Origin: Methanothrix sp. | GTDB lineage: Archaea > Halobacteriota > Methanosarcinia > Methanotrichales > Methanotrichaceae | Direction: 5' to 3' | NCBI GenBank assembly: GCA_012798025.1 | Contig: JAAZNX010000197.1 | Location: forward strand, 1 to 6,568 | DNA length: 6,568 nucleotides | In this document: in pieces, positions 1 through 4,747 of the stretch | Numbering within the stretch: the first letter of the stretch is position 1 | Layout of the letters: each line of letters begins with the position of its first letter | The notes under the pieces: model-generated | Told to the model about the DNA's origin: nothing | The model's database searches: none | The model's input: only the letters and a program-made list of their open reading frames with translations | Program-made: the position numbers and the translations under genes

Positions 1-50
1 AGTCTTGTTCTCACTTCCATCTCCCGCTTTAAAGCTGAAATGGGGCTACA

Positions 51-58
51 GAGGAGGG
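51..58 (+). promoter_or_regulatory. Shine-Dalgarno site deciding the start of the first gene
   Basis: GAGGAGGG lies 6 bases before the ATG at 65. It is a near-perfect match to the archaeal anti-Shine-Dalgarno sequence and selects this start over an in-frame upstream ATG at position 5, which has too little upstream sequence in the window to judge. Confidence 0.85.
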
Positions 59-64
59 CACAAT

Positions 65-337
65 ATGGCAGATGAGAAAAGTTCCCTGAAGATGAAGGAT
101 ATAAACGAGGCGTTATCTGATTATAAGGTGCAAAGCCTGCAGGGGGTCATTGTGGAGGGCGACATAGAGATCGAGATCGACGTCTCCACCGGGGCGCATC
201 CGTTGCTTGCGCAGTCACTGGGCCAGGAGTTCACCAAGCTTGCCTTACAGCTGTTCAACTTCTCCAGAGCCATGGGGTATCCCGTTGATTCTATGCTTCG
301 AACAGCTAAGGTCAGCGTGATATCATCGCATAAGTAG
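65..337 (+). CDS. Small conserved-looking hypothetical protein (90 aa)
   Basis: I do not recognise this protein. It is 90 residues, soluble, without cysteine, signal peptide or membrane segment. By eye it has a charged N-terminus with a short helix (about residues 8-20), a strand-rich stretch alternating acidic and aliphatic residues (about 27-40, core GDIEIEIDV), a long amphipathic helix (about 46-70, from PLLAQSLGQ to NFSRAMG) and a final strand (about 81-87, KVSVIS). This beta-alpha-beta plan suggests a small compact cytoplasmic domain, perhaps an oligomer. The start at 65 is chosen because a strong GAGGAGGG site sits 6 bases upstream; starting at position 5 would add 20 residues of poor coding character. 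It ends in TAG. It is separated from the receiver gene by 160 bases with a T-tract, so the two need not be co-transcribed. Real gene: likely. Function: unknown. Confidence 0.75.
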   Translation: MADEKSSLKMKDINEALSDYKVQSLQGVIVEGDIEIEIDVSTGAHPLLAQSLGQEFTKLALQLFNFSRAMGYPVDSMLRTAKVSVISSHK

Positions 338-373
338 GACCTTTCCTTCTATGAATCGTTCTATTATCCTCCA

Positions 374-379
374 TTTTTT
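374..379 (+). terminator. Possible T-tract terminator after the first gene
   Basis: A run of six T (374-379) lies 37 bases after the stop codon of the 90-aa gene, preceded by a pyrimidine-rich stretch (about 341-373). Archaeal RNA polymerase commonly terminates at oligo-T runs without needing a hairpin. This is the best candidate in the spacer, but single T-runs are common by chance. Confidence 0.4.
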
Positions 380-399
380 GCGAAATAAGGACTGCCAAG

Positions 400-429
400 G
401 GGTGGTGACAGCCAACTGAATGGCCACCC
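400..429. repeat. GC-rich inverted repeat (hairpin) in the 338-497 spacer
   Basis: GGGTGG (400-405) is complementary to CCACCC (424-429), with an 18-base loop that itself contains a possible 4-bp stem, GCCA (411-414) with TGGC (421-424), competing for one base. The element is markedly more GC-rich than its surroundings and is not followed by a T-run, so it is not an obvious terminator. It could be an operator for the receiver gene, a transcript structure or chance. Confidence 0.4.
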
Positions 430-463
430 TGATAGAACGCAGATTGCTTCAGACAGTTTCATG

Positions 464-475
464 AAATTATATTTT
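464..475 (+). promoter_or_regulatory. Candidate archaeal TATA box for the receiver gene
   Basis: The AT-only stretch around AAATTATATTTT sits just before the receiver gene, in an otherwise mixed-composition spacer. With usual archaeal spacing (start roughly 25 bases downstream) transcription would begin near 490-500. That would make the ATG at 498 almost leaderless, or leave only the internal ATG at 528 with a leader. No sequence evidence fixes the transcription start. Confidence 0.35.
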
Positions 476-483
476 TAATATAT

Positions 484-489
484 GTGAGG
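484..489 (+). promoter_or_regulatory. Possible ribosome binding site of the receiver gene
   Basis: GTGAGG, 8 bases before the ATG at 498, gives a four-base core match (GAGG). It supports 498 over the internal ATG at 528, which has no comparable site. It would be absent from the message if transcription starts where the TATA candidate at 464-475 predicts. Confidence 0.4.
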
Positions 490-497
490 CCCTTAAG

Positions 498-893
498 ATG
501 TTTCCCAAGAAAGGATCCTGCAATTCCATGCGTATATTGCTTGCAGAAGATAACCCTTGTAGCCAGGAGCTGATGCTGATGATGCTGAAGTACATGGGAC
601 TGTATGCAGACGTGGCCAATAATGGGCTTGAAGTTCTTCAAGTCTTGGAAACCCAGTCTTATGACGTGATTCTAATGGACATACAGATGCCGGTGATGGA
701 TGGCCTTGAGGCAACCAGAGTCATACGCCGCCGCTGGCATGATCGAAGCATAAAAATTATTGCTGTTACTGGTTGCAACCAGAAAGGCTATCGTGAAATC
801 TGCATCCAGGCGGGAATGGATGATTACATGAGCAAACCTGTAAAGAGAGAGGACCTCGAGAGGATGCTAAACTACCCAGATTTGCTTGTTTAA
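498..893 (+). CDS. Stand-alone response-regulator receiver protein (CheY-like)
   Basis: A 131-residue cytoplasmic protein consisting of one receiver domain (about residues 11-127). What is seen: the acidic pair E17-D18 in LLAEDNP, phosphoacceptor D61 in ILMDIQMPVMDG, switch T91 in IIAVTG, aromatic switch Y110 and conserved K113 in YMSKPV. All residues needed for Mg-dependent phosphorylation from a histidine kinase are therefore present. No DNA-binding, enzyme or other output domain follows; the frame stops about 18 residues after the lysine. Known for the family: such single-domain regulators act by protein-protein contact or as phosphate shuttles in phosphorelays, and this sequence style (MDIQMPVMDGLEATR) is common in receivers partnered with hybrid kinases. 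No kinase is visible in the window, so it is an orphan here. The start may instead be ATG 528, which would remove ten non-conserved residues (MFPKKGSCNS) and begin exactly at the first strand. Confidence 0.93.
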   Translation: MFPKKGSCNSMRILLAEDNPCSQELMLMMLKYMGLYADVANNGLEVLQVLETQSYDVILMDIQMPVMDGLEATRVIRRRWHDRSIKIIAVTGCNQKGYREICIQAGMDDYMSKPVKREDLERMLNYPDLLV

Positions 894-921
894 GCAAAGT
901 ATTAGATAAATTAATTTGCTT
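892..921 (+). terminator. Weak hairpin at the receiver stop codon
   Basis: AAGCAAA (892-898) overlaps the TAA stop and pairs with TTTGCTT (915-921) over seven bases, with a 16-base AT-rich loop. The stem is low in GC and there is no strong T-run after it, so its ability to terminate is doubtful. It may stabilise the 3' end of the message. Confidence 0.3.
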
Positions 922-956
922 TAATTGAAATGTATAACGAAATAGACTGCAGAATA

Positions 957-967
957 TATTTATAAAA
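957..967 (+). promoter_or_regulatory. TATA-box candidate 1 for the propeller operon
   Basis: The stretch TATTTATAAAA resembles the archaeal box A consensus and is preceded by purine-rich sequence (GCAGAATA) that could act as a TFB recognition element. If used, the leader before the ATG at 1187 would be roughly 200 bases, which is long but possible. Confidence 0.35.
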
Positions 968-1040
968 TGTTATTTTATATGTATTGGACGTGCAGCCTGA
1001 CGCATACTCAACAATTTTGGGCGAAGGGGCCGCACCCAGT

Positions 1041-1060
1041 TTGATCTCCTCTCTTGATCT
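1041..1060. repeat. TTGATCT direct repeat next to a TATA candidate
   Basis: TTGATCT occurs at 1041-1047 and again at 1054-1060, a 13-base period, separated by CCTCTC. The second copy abuts the TATA-like sequence at 1059-1067. Two half-sites beside a promoter suggest a regulator binding site, but each is short and could be chance. Confidence 0.35.
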
Positions 1061-1067
1061 TTTATAC
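1059..1067 (+). promoter_or_regulatory. TATA-box candidate 2 for the propeller operon
   Basis: The sequence CTTTTATAC matches the core of an archaeal box A and would place transcription start near 1085-1095, giving a leader of about 95 bases before the ATG at 1187. This is a more usual leader length than candidate 1 gives. The two could both be used. Confidence 0.4.
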
Positions 1068-1170
1068 CACAACATTTAAGTAAAAATTATTTGTTCTAAA
1101 AAAGATAAACTAGATTTCAAAGCGCTTGCCTAGCAAAATGGGCGACCATACTTCAGCAAAAAATAATATG

Positions 1171-1177
1171 AGGAGAT
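1171..1177 (+). promoter_or_regulatory. Ribosome binding site of the double-propeller gene
   Basis: AGGAGAT ends 9 bases before the ATG at 1187 and supports that start over the in-frame ATG at 1202 (residue 6). Confidence 0.7.
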
Positions 1178-1186
1178 AAGATCTGC

Positions 1187-3523
1187 ATGAGAACGAAAGC
1201 AATGAGAGTTCTGTTCTTTCTTATAACAGCATCGCTTTTTCTCTTGCTATGCAACGCATCCGACTGGCCCCTTTTCAAGAAGGACGTTTCTAACACTGGC
1301 ATCAGCCCTGACCTGACCCCCGGTAACCCCATCATCCTGTGGTCTGCCGACATTCAGAGGATGGAGACCACCCCTATAATCTCCACCAATCTGGTCTATG
1401 CCCTGGCTGGAAACGGCTCTGTCTGGGCGTTCGATAAGGAGAACGGCGATCTGAGATGGCGCTCTCAGCTAGAAGGCTGGGTATTCCAAATGTCCCCCTT
1501 GGCCTGCAGCGATGATAGAATCTTTGCGGCCACCGATTCCGGCCTGCTGGCCGCCTTCGATGCATTGACTGGACAAGAGCTCTGGGAACAGGATCTGACG
1601 GATAAGAGGTTTGAGACTCCCTTGTTATACATAGACGGTCTGCTATACCTAGGCGAGGGAGGAGCCTACGGATCGGGCCTAAAGAGATTCTTCTGCCTCT
1701 ACGAGAACGGCACAGAGTGTTGGAATGTCTCTCGAAATACTAAGGGCTATCAATGGAGCGGGGCCGCCAAGGCTGGCGAGTATCTGGTATTCGGCCAGAA
1801 TGACGGTGTCCTTTTGAGCGTGAACCGCCACAGCGGAGAGGTGGCCGATGAGCTGAACTTGAACGATAGCTCCAGACTGAGCTTCTCTCAAGATAGAGCG
1901 GGAAGGGTTCGTGCATCCGTGGCCTTCAATGACGGCTACGTTTACGTCACATCCGAGTTCTCGGCAAAGGAAGGCTTTGCCTGGAAGATCGGCCTGGATC
2001 CGAATACGGGCAAATTCGAGGACAGAGGGTGGAGCTCCCCTGTGGGATTTTCCACGTCCACCCCCACAGTCTGCAACGGCCGGGTTTACCTGGGCGTGGG
2101 CGAGCACGGACATCCCGGTGCTCTGGTATGCCTTAACGATTCTTCCGGCGATCCGATCTGGACTTACCCGGTGGAGGCTGGCGTGAAATCATCTCCATCC
2201 GTATCAACGGCTTATGAGAAGCCTAGGATTTTATTCACCACCGCAAAGGTCGATGGCCACATCTACTGCTTGGAGGACGCCAAGGAGACAGGTGAGCTGC
2301 TGTGGAAGCTGAATCCGCCTGATACAGGCTACATCCTGGGCGGTGTGGCGATATGCGACGGTCGGGCCTACTTCGGTACCGAAGGGGACCAGCATAACGG
2401 AAAGCTGTATTGCCTGGGTGATGAGGAGGGCCAGGATGGATGGCCCCAGTTTCACTTCAATAGCCAGCATGTGGGATACAGCGCATCCGCAGCACCCAAG
2501 TCTAACAGAACTGCCTGGATCAGCGAGGAGATAGGTGCTCAGCCGGGCTCGTCTGTCTCAGTGGCCGAGGGCAAAGTTTTCGTAAACTGCATCTCCAACA
2601 TAACCTGCCTCGACCAGAAATCAGGAAAGGTTCTCTGGATATTTCCGTTCAATGCCTCAGGAGACTTCGCCTTTGGATTCACTCCGGTTTACAGCCGCGG
2701 CAGGGTATTTTTCACCTCAAATAAGACCTACTGCCTGAACGCAACAGATGGCAGTGAGATCTGGAGCTTCTCTCAGCCTACAAGAAAGTTCGCGATAGAT
2801 GGAAGCCCTGCAATAGCGGACGGCAGGGCAGTAGTCAGCGACTGGGACGGCCATCACTACTACTGCCTTGACGAGAAAACAGGGACCCAGCTGTGGAACT
2901 TCACGGTTGAAGGCAATGCCCAGTCCACTCCGGCCATCGACAGAGACCGGATGGTTTTCGGCAGCTGGGATTGGGGTTTGGGCGGCAAGATCCATTGCGT
3001 TGATCTCGGGAATGGCTTGGAGATCTGGAACATCTCTACCGATAATTCGCCGTGTGGCTCTGCCACGATTCATGAAGGAGTGATCTTTATGGCCACTTAC
3101 AACTTCGATGGAGACGGAGATCTTCTGGCCCTCAACCTTGACAACGGCTCCCTTCTCTGGAAGGCGCAGGTCAGCCCAACTGATTCAACGCCTGCTGTGG
3201 CCGATGGCAGGGTCTACCTCTGCAGTGGTTGTGAAGGATTCAGCAAACTTGTCACTTACTGCTTCGATGCCAACAGCGGCGAGCTCATATGGAGCACATC
3301 GGCAAAGGAGAGAATCGGGGACTGGAGGTGCTCTCCAGCTTACGCTGACGGCTTGCTGTTTGTGGGAAGGTCTGATTTAACAGAGTACGCCGGGACCTAT
3401 GCCCTGAATGCCACAACCGGCAAAGTAGTTTGGAGTTATCCAGATGGTGGCTCGTCGCCTGCTGTCGCAAATGGCATGGTGTTTACCATTGGTTCAGGCA
3501 GAGTGTATGCTTTTCAGGATTAG
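1187..3523 (+). CDS. Exported double beta-propeller protein with PQQ-like repeats (778 aa)
   Basis: The N-terminus has basic residues (R2, K4, R7), a hydrophobic core (about 8-21) and a likely cleavage after CNA (residue 24), so the protein is exported. The rest is two consecutive PQQ-like propellers. Propeller 1 spans about 26-416, with blade signatures such as AFDKENGDLRW, AFDALTGQELW and CLNDSSGDPIW; some blades are degenerate (SVNRHSGEV and GLDPNTGKF lack the Trp). Propeller 2 spans about 417-775, with seven clean blade signatures (CLDQKSGKVLW, CLNATDGSEIW, CLDEKTGTQLW, CVDLGNGLEIW, ALNLDNGSLLW, CFDANSGELIW, ALNATTGKVVW) plus an opening TAW, consistent with eight blades. About fourteen N-x-S/T sequons fit a surface glycoprotein. 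There is no C-terminal membrane helix or sorting signal. Known for the family: most archaeal members do not demonstrably bind PQQ, and I see no dehydrogenase active-site features such as a vicinal Cys-Cys. The role is unknown; binding or scaffolding outside the cell is inferred. It is the first gene of a three-gene transcript. Confidence 0.92.
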   Translation: MRTKAMRVLFFLITASLFLLLCNASDWPLFKKDVSNTGISPDLTPGNPIILWSADIQRMETTPIISTNLVYALAGNGSVWAFDKENGDLRWRSQLEGWVFQMSPLACSDDRIFAATDSGLLAAFDALTGQELWEQDLTDKRFETPLLYIDGLLYLGEGGAYGSGLKRFFCLYENGTECWNVSRNTKGYQWSGAAKAGEYLVFGQNDGVLLSVNRHSGEVADELNLNDSSRLSFSQDRAGRVRASVAFNDGYVYVTSEFSAKEGFAWKIGLDPNTGKFEDRGWSSPVGFSTSTPTVCNGRVYLGVGEHGHPGALVCLNDSSGDPIWTYPVEAGVKSSPSVSTAYEKPRILFTTAKVDGHIYCLEDAKETGELLWKLNPPDTGYILGGVAICDGRAYFGTEGDQHNGKLYCLGDEEGQDGWPQFHFNSQHVGYSASAAPKSNRTAWISEEIGAQPGSSVSVAEGKVFVNCISNITCLDQKSGKVLWIFPFNASGDFAFGFTPVYSRGRVFFTSNKTYCLNATDGSEIWSFSQPTRKFAIDGSPAIADGRAVVSDWDGHHYYCLDEKTGTQLWNFTVEGNAQSTPAIDRDRMVFGSWDWGLGGKIHCVDLGNGLEIWNISTDNSPCGSATIHEGVIFMATYNFDGDGDLLALNLDNGSLLWKAQVSPTDSTPAVADGRVYLCSGCEGFSKLVTYCFDANSGELIWSTSAKERIGDWRCSPAYADGLLFVGRSDLTEYAGTYALNATTGKVVWSYPDGGSSPAVANGMVFTIGSGRVYAFQD
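2441..3511 (+). repeat. Duplicated propeller module, copy A
   Basis: The second propeller of the 778-aa protein (W419 to A775) aligns almost without gaps to the whole mature part of the next gene (W36 to A394); the copies differ by about two residues in length. By eye more than half of the residues are identical, blade by blade, so this is a tandem duplication and not just shared fold. Counterpart: 3648-4724. Confidence 0.9.
2837..2904 (+). repeat. Near-identical 68-base block, copy A
   Basis: Positions 2837-2904 match 4050-4117 with a single mismatch (2876 A versus 4089 G), while the sequence on both sides has diverged clearly, including at third codon positions. It encodes the blade with DWDGHHYYCLDE and TGTQLWNF. 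Such an island of silent-site identity suggests recent gene conversion between the tandem paralogues. Confidence 0.9.
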
Positions 3524-3530
3524 AAATTAG

Positions 3531-3536
3531 AAGGAG
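3531..3536 (+). promoter_or_regulatory. Ribosome binding site of the single-propeller gene
   Basis: AAGGAG lies in the 19-base gap between the first and second propeller genes, 6 bases before ATG 3543 (9 before the adjacent in-frame ATG 3546). Either ATG could be used; the difference is one methionine. Confidence 0.75.
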
Positions 3537-3542
3537 TAAAGC

Positions 3543-4742
3543 ATGATGAACGCGGCAAGTACTATCAATGTCAGGCTCTCATGGGCAATCATTGTTATTG
3601 CCACGGCCTGCATATCAATCTGCGGCAGCGCAGAGTATTGGAATGATTGGCCCCAGTTCCATCAGGGACCCGAGCATGCAGGTGCGTCTTCATCCTCATC
3701 GCCACTTGCTAACCAAACGGCCTGGGTAAGTGAGAACATCAGCGTCCAGGAGGGCTCCTCAGTCTGTGTCGCCGACGGACGGGTCTTTGTCAACTGCGTC
3801 GACCAGCTGGTCTGCTTGGATCAATCGTCGGGAAAGATAATATGGAATGCATCCTTTGAGGCCACGCCGGGTATCTGCCATGTGTGGGGATTCTCTCCGG
3901 CCTACGATAGCGGCAAAGTCTTCCTATCCGCGTCCAAGACCGTCTGCCTGAATGCCTCAGACGGAAGAGAGTTGTGGAGCTTCGTTCCGCCTACAGGAAG
4001 AGGAGCAGTTGACGGTGGACCGGCAGTTGCTGCTGGCAGAGTGATAGTAAGCGACTGGGACGGCCATCACTACTACTGCCTTGACGAGGAAACAGGGACC
4101 CAGCTGTGGAACTTCACCGTTGAAGGAAACGCCCAGTCGACACCAGCCATCAGCAAGGATAGAGCGGTCATTTCGGGCTGGGAGTGGGGTTTGGGTGGAA
4201 AAATCTACTGCGTCAGCATGGATAACGGGTCTGAAATCTGGAATTTCACAACAAAGAACTCACCATGCGGATCTGCCGCCATCTCTGAAGATACAGCTTA
4301 TCTTACCACATACAACTTCGAAGGAGATGGTGAGGTCATGGCAATCTCTTTGCAGAACGGAAGCCTGCTTTGGCAAAAGCCCATCGCCAGGACAGACTGC
4401 ACTCCTGCTTTAGCCGAAGGGTGCGTCTATGTCTGCGGCGGGACCGACGGCTTTAGCGACAAGGCCACTTATTGCTTCGATGCCAATACAGGTGACCTCT
4501 TGTGGAAGACCTCAGAGGATGATGGGATCGGAGAGTGGAGATGCTCCCCAGCTTATGCCCGCGGCCTGCTCTTGGTCGGAAAGACTGAGAATATGAATTA
4601 CGTGGCTCTTTGCGCCTTAAACGCCACAACAGGCGAGACTGTCTGGAGATATCCAGCGGGCGGCTCTGCTCCAGCAGTAGCTGACGGTATGGTCTTCTCC
4701 TCGGGAGGAGGCAGAGTCTACGCCCTTGGCCAGGGAGGTTAA
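3543..4742 (+). CDS. Exported single beta-propeller protein with PQQ-like repeats (399 aa)
   Basis: A signal peptide (R11, hydrophobic core about 14-27, likely cleavage after GSA at residue 30) is followed by one propeller filling the rest of the protein. Seven blade signatures are visible (CLDQSSGKIIW, CLNASDGRELW, CLDEETGTQLW, CVSMDNGSEIW, AISLQNGSLLW, CFDANTGDLLW, ALNATTGETVW), with an opening TAW near residue 59 and a closing strand GRVYALG at the end. This is consistent with an eight-bladed ring closed by pairing of N- and C-terminal strands. About nine N-x-S/T sequons suggest glycosylation. There is no membrane anchor. It is a close paralogue of the second half of the preceding protein and lacks a counterpart of that protein's first propeller. 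It begins 19 bases after the preceding stop and ends 5 bases before the next start, so it is translated within the same transcript. Its last two codons form the ribosome binding site of the next gene. Biochemical function unknown; extracellular binding is inferred from the fold. Confidence 0.92.
   Translation: MMNAASTINVRLSWAIIVIATACISICGSAEYWNDWPQFHQGPEHAGASSSSSPLANQTAWVSENISVQEGSSVCVADGRVFVNCVDQLVCLDQSSGKIIWNASFEATPGICHVWGFSPAYDSGKVFLSASKTVCLNASDGRELWSFVPPTGRGAVDGGPAVAAGRVIVSDWDGHHYYCLDEETGTQLWNFTVEGNAQSTPAISKDRAVISGWEWGLGGKIYCVSMDNGSEIWNFTTKNSPCGSAAISEDTAYLTTYNFEGDGEVMAISLQNGSLLWQKPIARTDCTPALAEGCVYVCGGTDGFSDKATYCFDANTGDLLWKTSEDDGIGEWRCSPAYARGLLLVGKTENMNYVALCALNATTGETVWRYPAGGSAPAVADGMVFSSGGGRVYALGQGG
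3648..4724 (+). repeat. Duplicated propeller module, copy B
   Basis: Counterpart of 2441-3511: the mature part of the 399-aa protein (W36 to A394) aligned to propeller 2 of the 778-aa protein. The main length difference is a two-residue insertion near ATPGICHVWGF. Shared landmarks are WPQFH at the start, the WGLGGKI motif, NSPCGSA, WRCSPAYA and GRVYA at the end. Confidence 0.9.
4050..4117 (+). repeat. Near-identical 68-base block, copy B
   Basis: Counterpart of 2837-2904, with one mismatch over 68 bases. Immediately downstream differences become frequent again (for example 2905 G versus 4118 C). Confidence 0.9.
4733..4739 (+). promoter_or_regulatory. Ribosome binding site inside the end of the previous gene; supports a GTG start
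   Basis: GGGAGGT overlaps the final Gly codons and the stop of the 399-aa gene and lies 8 bases before GTG 4748. The alternative in-frame ATG at 4772 has no comparable site and would remove the basic residues of the signal peptide, so GTG is preferred. Confidence 0.75.
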
Positions 4743-4747
4743 GCATT

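Larger units (their letters stand above)
894..1186. other. AT-rich intergenic region before the propeller operon
   Basis: About 290 bases without a convincing reading frame on either strand. The first part (to about 990) and the part from about 1068 to 1186 are strongly AT-rich, while 990-1056 is mixed. It contains two TATA-like candidates (around 957-967 and 1059-1067), a TTGATCT direct repeat (1041-1060) and a good ribosome binding site at its end. I see no tRNA-like or riboswitch-like fold. It most likely carries the promoter and a leader of the three-gene propeller transcript. Confidence 0.6.

Noticed and set aside
5..64. N-terminal extension of the first gene from the ATG at position 5
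   Set aside because: The ATG at 65 has a near-perfect Shine-Dalgarno at 51-58; the extension has no visible site in the window and its residues look like translated leader.
1187..1260. Lipoprotein signal at C22 (LLLC) in the 778-aa protein
   Set aside because: The residue before the Cys is Leu rather than Ala, Gly or Ser, so the lipobox is poor; ordinary cleavage after CNA fits better.
1679..2113. Minus-strand open frame of 144 codons inside the first propeller gene
   Set aside because: It lies wholly within a well-supported + strand gene, has no recognisable domain or convincing ribosome binding site, and arises from the GC-rich codon pattern of the real gene.
2868..4413. Pair of similar + strand frames both beginning MTRKQGPSCGTS (2868 and 4081)
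   Set aside because: They look like two related small proteins, but the resemblance only reflects the near-identical 68-base block of the real genes read in another frame.
2435..4730. CRISPR array or short tandem DNA repeat suggested by recurring motifs
   Set aside because: The recurrence is protein-level blade repetition with variable DNA, lacking regular identical repeats and unique spacers.
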